From DATJGF01 sp035495315 (GTDB lineage Bacteria > Verrucomicrobiota > Verrucomicrobiia > Limisphaerales > UBA8199): a stretch of DNA of 64,000 bases. The first letter of the stretch is position 1. Each line of letters opens with the position of its first letter. Both the position numbers and the translations under genes were made by a program. Positions 1 to 7,466 of the stretch are shown here, piece after piece. Where the stretch lies: positions 15,706-79,705 of the forward strand of contig DATJGF010000129.1 of the NCBI GenBank assembly GCA_035495315.1, in the 5' to 3' direction. The notes below the pieces were generated by a model. That model searched no databases and was not told the origin of the DNA. It worked only from the letters and a program-made list of their open reading frames with translations.

Positions 1-161
1 TTTTCTTGGCGTGCAGCTTGGCCCGCCTCGTAGATGGCCGCGACAAGCGCGGTGACCAGCAGCAGTCCCGACAACAGTTGACCTCCCCGCGGCGGAACCG
101 GAATGCCCTGTGGCTCCGCTGGGGCCCTGTATGAACGGCTGACGCTACCCGCGTTCTTCAT
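1..161 (-). CDS. Partial membrane protein, N-terminal end only
   Basis: The minus strand is open from an ATG at 161 to the window edge (53 codons). The visible part is a polar, Pro/Arg-rich head of about 27 residues followed by one hydrophobic stretch (LLSGLLLVTALVAAIY), which looks like a single membrane anchor. No family can be named from this fragment. It is divergent from the gene at 304. No clear ribosome binding site was seen, so it could also be chance. Confidence 0.4.
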   Translation of the reverse strand, partial: MKNAGSVSRSYRAPAEPQGIPVPPRGGQLLSGLLLVTALVAAIYEAGQAARQE

Positions 162-303
162 CCCTGGTAAGTTGGACCAGACGCCCGCCTAACCCTCACG
201 GACTAATCCGGTAAAAGAAATTTGGAACTGTTCAGTTTCTCAAAAAGTTGAAACTTGGAATCGGCTTGCCGGGTATTAAACTCACGAACACGATTATCTT
301 GCT

Positions 304-1587
304 ATGAAAAGACTATTGCTCATTGGGTCTCTTACGTTGGGCTTTGCCGGCAGCCTGTTTGGGGCAGAGTCATCGAACGTCACCGTTTCCGCCAAGGTGC
401 TGGAGAGTTACGTTGGCCAATACGAATTGATGCCTGGAATGGTGCTGACGATCCGGAAAGAAGGGGACCGTCTCACGGGCCAGCTGACGGGTCAGCCACG
501 TTTGCGCCTCACGCCGACATCCGAAACTGATTTTCGCGTTAGCACTGTAGATGCGTCGGTAACGTTCGTGAAAGACAAGGACCAGAAAGTAACGCAACTG
601 GTCGTGCACCAAAACGGCGATCACGAAGCTTCCAAAATCTCCAGCGAGGTTCCCAAGGAGCCCGTTACGGTAAAAGTGGATCCGAAAATCTACGATGCCT
701 ATGTTGGGCAATACGAGTTGGGGGCAGGGGACGTGCTGACGGTCCGCCGTGATGGGGATAAACTACGCGTTCAATTGACAGGCCAACCCAATTTCCAGGT
801 CTTTCCGGAATCGGAGACCAAGTTCTTCTATAAAGTAGTGGATGCTCAACTGACGTTCGTCAAAGACCCCGCCGGCAAAGTCACCGAGGTCGTTCTGCAC
901 CAAAATGGTGATAAAAAAGCGCGCAAAACTTCCGATGTCGCGCCGCCGATAAAGTCGCCGGATCTGTCCAAAATTCCAGCCCGGGATCCAAAAGCTGACG
1001 CGCGGTTGATCGACCTGACTGGAAAGTATAACGCACTACTGACCGAACAATGGCATCCGGATGCGAACGGCCTGCCCGAAGGTGTCAACAACCTCGCGAA
1101 CCTGCCGCGTGGGATCCAAAAACTTGGCGATACTGAATTCGATGTGCGGGGGGTAATTCAATTGACCGGCACACAGGCCGAATTCGCAGGCGCGGCTTTT
1201 CCGGACGCGCAAACCGCTATCAAAGTGGGGCAGAAATGTAAGCGGCTGCAGGTGTTGCAAGCGACCGGCTGGCGCACCGAAGACGGGACTCCGATTGGAA
1301 AATACGTGCTGCATTACGCCGGCGGGGCCCAGGCGACGCTGGATATCATCTATGGGGTAGATGCGCGGGATTGGTGGTTGTCCAGCAGCGAGCCCAAAGA
1401 CGCTAAGATTGCGACGATCGCCTGGTCGGGTTCGAATCCCGCCGCCGATGCGGTCGGAGGTTCGCTGCGGCTGTTTAAGAGAACTTACGACAATCCCAAG
1501 CCGGAATTGGCGATCGAGAGCATCGATTTTGTTTCGACCCAGTCCGAATCTGCGCCGTTTCTTGTCGCTCTGACGCTGGAGAATTGA
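304..1587 (+). CDS. Secreted protein with two DUF3471-like repeats
   Basis: A 427-residue protein with a clear signal peptide (MKRLLLIGSLTLGFAGSLFG, cleavage near residue 20). Two copies of a module of about 95 residues follow (about 30-115 and 130-210), each starting YVGQYEL and containing QLTGQP and VxHQNGD. This is the pattern of the DUF3471 domain that often trails serine beta-lactamase-like or M56 proteins. Residues 225-427 form a beta-rich region without a family name I can give. There is no catalytic motif, so a periplasmic binding or accessory role is an inference. It converges with the sugar dehydrogenase gene at 1708. Confidence 0.75.
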   Translation: MKRLLLIGSLTLGFAGSLFGAESSNVTVSAKVLESYVGQYELMPGMVLTIRKEGDRLTGQLTGQPRLRLTPTSETDFRVSTVDASVTFVKDKDQKVTQLVVHQNGDHEASKISSEVPKEPVTVKVDPKIYDAYVGQYELGAGDVLTVRRDGDKLRVQLTGQPNFQVFPESETKFFYKVVDAQLTFVKDPAGKVTEVVLHQNGDKKARKTSDVAPPIKSPDLSKIPARDPKADARLIDLTGKYNALLTEQWHPDANGLPEGVNNLANLPRGIQKLGDTEFDVRGVIQLTGTQAEFAGAAFPDAQTAIKVGQKCKRLQVLQATGWRTEDGTPIGKYVLHYAGGAQATLDIIYGVDARDWWLSSSEPKDAKIATIAWSGSNPAADAVGGSLRLFKRTYDNPKPELAIESIDFVSTQSESAPFLVALTLEN

Positions 1588-1598
1588 ATAAAAAGCTG

Positions 1599-1668
1599 AA
1601 GTACACAGCGAACACGCGAAGGCGCCAAGAAGCTGGTTTCTTAGCGTCTTAGCGTCTTCGCCGTTTAA
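1599..1668. repeat. Imperfect inverted repeat between convergent genes
   Basis: The left arm around 1613-1629 (cgaaggcgccaagaa) pairs imperfectly with the right arm around 1635-1660 (ttcttagcgtcttagcgtc). It lies between two convergent stop codons (1587 and 1708), so it may act as a bidirectional transcription end. The wording (acacgcgaaggcgcc, cttagcgtcttagcg) resembles dispersed repeats I associate with this phylum. Confidence 0.4.
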
Positions 1669-1707
1669 TTTCTCCGGGTCACGAGCAGGGCAGGGGGCGC
1701 CGCACGT

Positions 1708-2961
1708 TTACTCCGACACAACGACGGAAAAGACGCCCGTGTCCAATCCCAGAATGTACAACTCGCCATCCGCGTCTTCGGCGAAACTGGCGATGTTCTT
1801 GGGCTGGGTTAGCAGTGTTCCGTAATCTGTGACTTTCCCATCCTGGTATCGAAGCCCGAAAACCGTGCCCAGGTTGTAGTCGCCATAGAGGTAGACGCCT
1901 TGCAGACCGGGATATTTCTTCCCGCGATAGACATAGCCCCCGACAACGCATAGACCGGTGCCATGTTTGGAGAACTTCGTTTGGGGCAACAGGTCGGGGC
2001 GGTGCGGATATTCGATCACCGGTTCGGCGTATTGCGCGCCCGTAGGGCCCGGCTTGAAATGGTGAAATGCCTCGCGCACGCTCCAGCCATAGTTGCCGCC
2101 TTTGGTAATGAGATCGACTTCCTCCCACAAGTCCTGGCCAACGTCGCCCGCCCATAGATCTCCCGTCTGGCGATCAAAGCTGTAACGCCACACATTTCGC
2201 AATCCATACGCCCAAATCTCTTTGCGCGCTCCCAGGCCCGACATGTCCGGTTCGTTCACGAACGGATTATCCGCAGGAATTGCGTAAGCCAGTGTTTCCC
2301 GGCGAGGTCCCGCCTGGATTTCGCCGCGGCCGGTCGGATCAATGCGCAGCATCTTTGCCAGCAGCGTCGCCGTATTCTGGCCGCTGCCAAAAGGATCGCA
2401 CGCGGCACCGCCGTCACCTAAAGCGATGTAGAGATAACCGTCGGGCCCAAAGCTGATTTGGCCGCCTTTGTGATTCCCAAAAGGCTGCGGCACCTCCAGC
2501 AGGATACGCTCCGATTGCAGGTCCGCCTGGTCCGGGTCGGCGGTCGAAACTCTGAATTCGCTAATGACACTGCGTCTCGGGTAGAGGGCTCCAGCCTGTG
2601 AATTCTGCTGGTTATAATAAATGTAAAAAAGATTGTTAGTCCTGAAGCCGGGGTGAAACGCGATGCTCAGCAAACCCTCTTCGTTATCCACAAAAGGCTT
2701 GCGATCAACAATGTTCAGGAATTCCTTTGACGCGCTGCCGTCGCTTCCTTTTTGAACGATTAAAATGCGACCATCCTGTTGGATGATGAATAGCCGACCT
2801 GAGCCATCCGGCGCTTCCGACATCCAAAGCGTTCGCTTCAGAGACAACTGAGGGAAAATCGGTCGCATCTCGATCTTAGGTAATGACTCGGCTGCGCCGG
2901 CCGGAATTGCGGCGAGCGCCAGGGCGAACAAAATCGATCTGCTAAATGACGGGCGATTCAT
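1708..2961 (-). CDS. PQQ-dependent aldose sugar dehydrogenase, secreted
   Basis: A 417-residue protein of the soluble glucose/aldose sugar dehydrogenase (GSDH/Yli-type) beta-propeller family, which oxidises sugars in the periplasm using PQQ. Visible family motifs are EGLLSIAFHPGF, the His of NHKGGQ followed by SFGPDGYLYIALGDGG, AYGLRNVWRYSFD and GDVGQDLWEEVD, ending with a blade containing YGDYNLGTVFGLR. The ATG at 2961 gives a compact signal peptide (SRSILFALALAAIPAGA); an in-frame ATG at 3018 would add 19 residues that spoil it. It stands alone on the minus strand. The substrate cannot be told from sequence. Confidence 0.85.
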   Translation of the reverse strand: MNRPSFSRSILFALALAAIPAGAAESLPKIEMRPIFPQLSLKRTLWMSEAPDGSGRLFIIQQDGRILIVQKGSDGSASKEFLNIVDRKPFVDNEEGLLSIAFHPGFRTNNLFYIYYNQQNSQAGALYPRRSVISEFRVSTADPDQADLQSERILLEVPQPFGNHKGGQISFGPDGYLYIALGDGGAACDPFGSGQNTATLLAKMLRIDPTGRGEIQAGPRRETLAYAIPADNPFVNEPDMSGLGARKEIWAYGLRNVWRYSFDRQTGDLWAGDVGQDLWEEVDLITKGGNYGWSVREAFHHFKPGPTGAQYAEPVIEYPHRPDLLPQTKFSKHGTGLCVVGGYVYRGKKYPGLQGVYLYGDYNLGTVFGLRYQDGKVTDYGTLLTQPKNIASFAEDADGELYILGLDTGVFSVVVSE

Positions 2962-3160
2962 GGCCGCGGAGTGAAACAGGATCGGGATCCGAAGTAAAGC
3001 CCGACCCGGACCCGGCATTGCGTGGTCCGCCAGGCCCTCTGCACGATTGCGTCAACAAATCTTTTTGATCGCTCTTGCGGACGGAATCGGTAATTGTTCA
3101 GGTAAGATGTACGGAAGCTAAACTTAAACCATCATTCAAACAAGCAGCAGCGCTACGCCT

Positions 3161-3964
3161 ATGAAAACTCAACGCGTCGTTATCGTCGCCCTCTCCATTC
3201 TGGTTGTCGTGCTTGCGTATTTGGCCTTTTCGCACCGCAATAAGCCTGAGGAAAGCTCACCCGTAACCACCGCGGGCATGGGCCACACCAATACTCTCGA
3301 GCTGTGGCGTACCAATATGCTTGACCGGTGGCTCACCAACACCGTGACGCTCACCAATACCGTCCTGCAGCCCGTCACCAACGAGGTTGTCAAGGAAGTC
3401 CCCGCCAAGCTGTCCGATCCAGAGCGCCAGGCTGCCACCGCCGGATACAGATATCTCCATGCACCTACGCTGGAAAACGCGCCCGACGCGCTTTACAAGC
3501 TTGGGGCCATTGCTGTTGATGTTTACACCGATCCGACCACGGCGAGCCTGCTCGGCCAAAGCGTCGATCAAATCAAGAAAAACCTCGAGGCCGAGCTAGC
3601 TTCGCAAAATATCCCAACCGCAGAGAAAAGCTCGCAAGTATTGAGAGTCGGCATAAATCCTCAATGGCGGATGAGTGATCCCCGCGTCGCGTTGATCAGA
3701 TGCAAGGTTGACCTGAAGGAACCGGCCTTAGTCCAGAGACAAAACGACCTGGTCAAATTTGAAACCGCCGTATGGAGCACCAGCACGGCCAACTTTGTCA
3801 GGACAATTAATCTCACCGAGGGCGTCGATAAATGCTTGCAGGAGTGCATTAACAAGTTCAGTCACGATTACCGTGACGCCAAGGAACGGGAAAAACAGCT
3901 CGAATCCCGCGTCGCCAAAGTGCCGGCGGATTTTCTGTCGGGCGCCCAAGCCGGCAACCAATAA
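3161..3964 (+). CDS. Membrane-anchored protein of unknown function
   Basis: A 267-residue protein with an N-terminal membrane anchor (residues 6-24, VVIVALSILVVVLAYLAF) and no obvious cleavage site, so probably a periplasmic domain held by one helix. After a Thr/Asn-rich linker (LTNTVTLTNTVLQPVTNEVV) comes a domain of about 160 residues with two Cys close together (CLQEC near 226-230) and a charged helical tail. I do not recognise the family. The ATG at 3161 is the natural start since the anchor begins right after it. It stands alone, with a long gap before the next gene. Confidence 0.6.
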   Translation: MKTQRVVIVALSILVVVLAYLAFSHRNKPEESSPVTTAGMGHTNTLELWRTNMLDRWLTNTVTLTNTVLQPVTNEVVKEVPAKLSDPERQAATAGYRYLHAPTLENAPDALYKLGAIAVDVYTDPTTASLLGQSVDQIKKNLEAELASQNIPTAEKSSQVLRVGINPQWRMSDPRVALIRCKVDLKEPALVQRQNDLVKFETAVWSTSTANFVRTINLTEGVDKCLQECINKFSHDYRDAKEREKQLESRVAKVPADFLSGAQAGNQ

Positions 3965-4287
3965 ATCGAAGCAGCGGAGTCCGCGAAGCCGAGGTTTCAA
4001 GGCGCGTGAGCGCGCGCCAAGGCCATGGTTATTTATTTCGCACAATGTTTGTTATATTTAATAGACCGTAGGCTAGAAAGCCCAAGCGACCCACGTTTCC
4101 TTCGCTACGAAGCGCGAAATAATACAACAATTCTCCACCAGCCAATACCCAATGGTGGCGGCTGCTGAGCAACCGGCTCTCCCAACACGTCGCACTCCGG
4201 CCGAAGTTCATACCCTGCTAGGTCGGACTGGGACTATGGACCCAGTCCCACTCCCTTGACACTGTTGCAGTGCTCAACGAATCTGCG
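3965..4287. other. Gene-free stretch with one hairpin
   Basis: No credible ORF here. A perfect 8-bp inverted repeat, ggactggg (4225-4232) with cccagtcc (4241-4248), loop of 8, could be a transcription end or a regulatory hairpin ahead of the peroxiredoxin-methyltransferase gene. There is no T-tract after it. Confidence 0.35.
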
Positions 4288-4316
4288 TCAACAGATTCAA
4301 TAATTGCAACTATAAC
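4288..4316 (+). promoter_or_regulatory. Sigma70-like promoter of the fusion gene
   Basis: TCAACA at 4288-4293 (4 of 6 to TTGACA), a 17-bp spacer and TATAAC at 4311-4316 (5 of 6 to TATAAT). A ribosome binding site AAAGGA lies at 4324-4329, 7 bp before the ATG at 4337. The leader would be only about 15 nt. Confidence 0.4.
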
Positions 4317-4336
4317 CAAACGCAAAGGACCACTTT

Positions 4337-6850
4337 ATGCCGCTACGACTGGGCGATGTCGCTCCCAATTTTTCAGCCACTACCACCGAAGGCCCGATTG
4401 ATTTTCACCAATGGCTCGGCAATTCCTGGGGTGTCCTATTCTCTCATCCCGCTGATTATACGCCGGTTTGCACCACCGAGCTTGGCACCGTGGCCAGGAC
4501 CAAAAATGAATTTGAAAGGCGTAACGTCAAAGTAATTGCGCTCAGCGTCGACCGCCTGGAATCGCACCAGGGCTGGATTCGCGACATCAATGAGACGCAG
4601 TCCTGCTCGATAAACTTCCCGGTGATTGCGGACGAAAACCGGCACGTCGCTACGGCGTACGACATGATTCATCCCAACGTGGATGACAGCGCCGCGGTTC
4701 GGTCGGTGTTTGTCATTGGGCCGGACAAGCGAATCAAACTGACGGTGACTTACCCTGACAGTACCGGGCGAAATTTTAACGAGATTCTACGAGTGATCGA
4801 TTCACTTCAACTGACGGCGACCCATCGAGTCGCAACGCCGGCGGACTGGCAACAGGGCCAGGAGTGCATCATCTGGCCGACGCTGCCGGACGCCGACGCA
4901 GAGAGATTATTCCCGAGGGGCGTTCGCAAACTGAAACCGTATCTCCGCTACACCCCGCAACCGCCAACCAATCCCAACAAGGCGCTTTGGGAGAAAGGCG
5001 ACTTTACGCGGATAGCGCAGAGCATGAGAGAGAGCGGCGAGACGCTGGTGCAGACCCTGGGCATCACACCGGGGCTGAAGGTCCTGGACCTCGGATGCGG
5101 CGATGGAACGACGGCAATACCGGAGGCTCGACTCGGAGCCGACGTTCTGGGGGTGGACATTGCGCGGAACCTGGTTGAGGCCGGAAACAAGCGTGCCCGG
5201 GAGCAAGGCCTGACCAACTGCCGATTTCAGGAAGGCGACGCGACCAATTTGCACGAATTGAAGGACCAGTCGTTTGATCTCGTCGTAAGTATTTTTGGCG
5301 CGATGTTTGCGCCGAAACCGTTTGATGTCGCCAGGGAGATGGTGCGTGTGACTCGGCCCGGGGGTCGCATCGTTATGGGAAATTGGATTCCGGGCGATCC
5401 GACGCTAGTGGCGCAAATTCTAAAGATCAGCTCCTCGTACACCCCTCCCCCGCCCGAGGGCTTCGTCAGCCCGATGGCCTGGGGTGTTGAAAACAACGTC
5501 ATCGAGCGCTTTGTCGCCGCGGGGGTTCCCAAGGAGAATATTTCATTTGTCAAAGACACCTATACATTCAATTTTCCCGGCTCCCCGTCGGAGTTCGTCG
5601 CTGCATTCAAAAGGTTCTACGGCCCCACGATGAATGCTTTCGATGCCGCGGAAAAGAATGGTCGCGCGGCGGATTTGCAGAAAGAGCTCGAAGAGCTCTT
5701 CAGCCGGCAAAACCAAAGCCCAGGCACCGACGTCACCTCTATTCCAGCAACCTTCCTGCGCGTCACAGTCACTGTAAAACGCGACCAGCAGCCCAGGAAT
5801 CAGGTTCAACCCAATGGCGACGTAACGGCTCCCCAACTAAATCCCTCAGCCATACTACAAACCGCGTTTGGCTTTTGGCATTCCAAAGTTCTGCTCACAG
5901 CGGTCCAGCTTGGGGTCTTCACCAAACTTGCCAGCCGCCATTTGACAGGAGCCGAGCTGGGCGCGGAATTACAATTCCACCCGCGCGCCATCGCCGACTT
6001 TTTCGATGCCCTGGTCGCAATGAAGTTTCTCGATCGCGAAGGTAATGGCCCCCAGGCGAGGTATTTCAATACCACCGAAGGATCCTTATTCCTCGACGAA
6101 GCCAGCCCCCGTTATATCGGGGGCATTCTGACCATGCTCAACGCACGGCTCTTCAAGTTCTGGAACGACCTCCCCGAGGCGTTGCGGACTGGCCGGCCAC
6201 AAAACGAAATTAAGCATGGGCAAAAAGGAATGTTCGAAGAACTCTACTCGGATCTGCCGCGGCTCGAACAATTCATGGGCGCAATGACCGGCCTCTCGCG
6301 CATCAACTTCGAGGCGTTCGCCGAAAAATTTGACTTCTCGAAATTCCGTACGCACTGCGACGTGGGTGGCGCAACCGGGCTGCTCAGCATTGAAGTCGCG
6401 AAGAAACACCCGCATCTTAAGTGCACCAGTTTCGACCTGCCCGAGGTCGAACCCATCGCCAAGAAACACATCGCGGCGGCGGGCTTGAGCGCTCGCATCG
6501 GCACGGCATCGGGAGATTTCTTCAAAGACCCGCTACCCAAGGCCGACCTCATCACCATGGGCATGATCCTGCACGACTGGAACCTGGAGAAGAAGATGCA
6601 CTTGATCCGCTCGGCCTACGACGCGCTGCCACCCGGCGGCGCGCTTGTGGCGATCGAAGCGCTGATCGATGACGCGCGCCGCGAGAATGCCCAAGGACTT
6701 CTGATGTCACTTAATATGCTGATTGAATTCGGAGATGCGTTTGATTATTCCGGTGCGGACTTCAAGAAATGGTGCACCGAGGTTGGGTTCAAACGCTTTG
6801 AGGTGATCCATCTCGCCGGACCATCAAGTGCCGCCGTGGCGTACAAGTAA
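4337..6850 (+). CDS. Fusion: 1-Cys peroxiredoxin + class I methyltransferase + O-methyltransferase
   Basis: One uninterrupted 837-codon frame with three domains. Residues 1-212 are a complete Prx6-type peroxiredoxin with the peroxidatic Cys45 in SHPADYTPVCTTELG (PxxxTxxC from Pro38) and the long Prx6 C-terminal extension. Residues 225-480 are a UbiE/type-11 SAM methyltransferase with the SAM loop LDLGCGDG (Leu252 is the second L) and a VTRPGGRIVMGNW strand. Residues 510-837 resemble multi-methyltransferases of the acetylserotonin/CrtF O-methyltransferase type: winged-helix dimerisation part, SAM loop DVGGATG (675-681) and catalytic-type MILHDW (His746). A Pro/Gln/Asn-rich linker (about 485-510) joins the last two. 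A good SD and promoter support the start. The reaction coupling is unknown; a link between peroxide removal and methylation of a small phenolic or quinone-like substrate is only a guess. Confidence 0.8.
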   Translation: MPLRLGDVAPNFSATTTEGPIDFHQWLGNSWGVLFSHPADYTPVCTTELGTVARTKNEFERRNVKVIALSVDRLESHQGWIRDINETQSCSINFPVIADENRHVATAYDMIHPNVDDSAAVRSVFVIGPDKRIKLTVTYPDSTGRNFNEILRVIDSLQLTATHRVATPADWQQGQECIIWPTLPDADAERLFPRGVRKLKPYLRYTPQPPTNPNKALWEKGDFTRIAQSMRESGETLVQTLGITPGLKVLDLGCGDGTTAIPEARLGADVLGVDIARNLVEAGNKRAREQGLTNCRFQEGDATNLHELKDQSFDLVVSIFGAMFAPKPFDVAREMVRVTRPGGRIVMGNWIPGDPTLVAQILKISSSYTPPPPEGFVSPMAWGVENNVIERFVAAGVPKENISFVKDTYTFNFPGSPSEFVAAFKRFYGPTMNAFDAAEKNGRAADLQKELEELFSRQNQSPGTDVTSIPATFLRVTVTVKRDQQPRNQVQPNGDVTAPQLNPSAILQTAFGFWHSKVLLTAVQLGVFTKLASRHLTGAELGAELQFHPRAIADFFDALVAMKFLDREGNGPQARYFNTTEGSLFLDEASPRYIGGILTMLNARLFKFWNDLPEALRTGRPQNEIKHGQKGMFEELYSDLPRLEQFMGAMTGLSRINFEAFAEKFDFSKFRTHCDVGGATGLLSIEVAKKHPHLKCTSFDLPEVEPIAKKHIAAAGLSARIGTASGDFFKDPLPKADLITMGMILHDWNLEKKMHLIRSAYDALPPGGALVAIEALIDDARRENAQGLLMSLNMLIEFGDAFDYSGADFKKWCTEVGFKRFEVIHLAGPSSAAVAYK

Positions 6851-6957
6851 GCCGTCTCACAGGTCGGGCGCGACCGCCGGGCGCGCTTCGATAATTCTTG
6901 CGTTCCATCGGACGCAGCGGCCCGCCGTCGCTTCCCCAGGCTGGGTTGTCGGGGTGC

Positions 6958-6986
6958 GCACGGACGGCACCGCGTCCCGTCCGTGC
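6958..6986 (+). terminator. Strong hairpin after the fusion gene
   Basis: GCACGGACGG (6958-6967) pairs perfectly with CCGTCCGTGC (6977-6986), loop of 9. It lies about 110 bp after the stop at 6850 and before the BlaI operators. There is no T-run, so it would be a weak or factor-assisted terminator, or a dispersed GC-rich repeat. Confidence 0.4.
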
Positions 6987-7012
6987 CTCCCTGGTTTCGT
7001 GATTACAGCGGA

Positions 7013-7028
7013 TGCTAATATTTTAGCA
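7013..7028. promoter_or_regulatory. BlaI-type operator, copy 1
   Basis: TGCTAATATTTTAGCA: 6-bp arms TGCTAA/TTAGCA around a 4-bp A/T centre. An identical 16-mer lies at 7058-7073. Both stand directly before the BlaI-family gene, as expected for autoregulation by a dimeric MecI/BlaI repressor. Confidence 0.7.
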
Positions 7029-7057
7029 TTTGGTTGTTGACGGCTGCGGCGTTGCGG

Positions 7058-7073
7058 TGCTAATATTTTAGCA
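7058..7073. promoter_or_regulatory. BlaI-type operator, copy 2
   Basis: An exact repeat of the 16-mer at 7013-7028, shifted by 45 bp (about four helical turns). It ends 8 bp before the ATG at 7082, so a bound repressor would also cover the transcription or translation start. No Shine-Dalgarno is visible between it and the start; the message may be leaderless or nearly so. Confidence 0.7.
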
Positions 7074-7081
7074 CTTTGAAT

Positions 7082-7465
7082 ATGAGCGCCGAACACCAGC
7101 TCAGCCGACGCGAACGCCAAATCATGGATGTCCTCCATGCCAAAGGAACTGCCACCGCGGCAGAAGTCCTCGCCAGCCTCCCGGATCCGCCCGGCTATTC
7201 CGCTGTCCGGGCCCTGCTTCGGATTTTGGAAGAAAAGGGTCATGTCCGACACCGTCGTGAGGGCGCGCGATATGTGTATCTATCCCGGACCTCGCCGCAG
7301 TCGGCGCAGCGCTCGGCGTTAAAGCGAGTTGTTTCGACCTTCTTCCAGGGATCCGTCGCACAGGCTATGGCGGCGTTGCTGGAGAGTGCCGATACGGAGA
7401 TGTCCGAGGCCGAACTGGACCGATTGGAGCAACTTATCCAAAAGGCCAAAAAGGAAGGTCGTTAA
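7082..7465 (+). CDS. BlaI/MecI/CopY-family transcriptional repressor
   Basis: A 127-residue winged-helix repressor: LSRRERQIMDVLHAKGTATAAEVLASL (helices 1-2), then YSAVRALLRILEEKGHVRHRREGARYVYLS (recognition helix and wing), then a helical C-terminal dimerisation part (SALKRVVSTFFQGSVAQAMAALL) ending in LDRLEQLIQKAKKEG. This family represses its own operon and is inactivated by proteolysis started by an M56 sensor peptidase; the next gene, one base after this stop, encodes such a peptidase. An in-frame TTG lies two codons upstream (7076), but the ATG at 7082 is preferred. The two operators above fit direct autoregulation. Confidence 0.9.
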   Translation: MSAEHQLSRRERQIMDVLHAKGTATAAEVLASLPDPPGYSAVRALLRILEEKGHVRHRREGARYVYLSRTSPQSAQRSALKRVVSTFFQGSVAQAMAALLESADTEMSEAELDRLEQLIQKAKKEGR

Positions 7466-7466
7466 T

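Noticed and set aside
1420..1445. ggttcgaatccc, a tRNA T-loop-like word
   Set aside because: It lies inside the coding frame of the gene at 304 and no acceptor stem or anticodon arm can be built around it.
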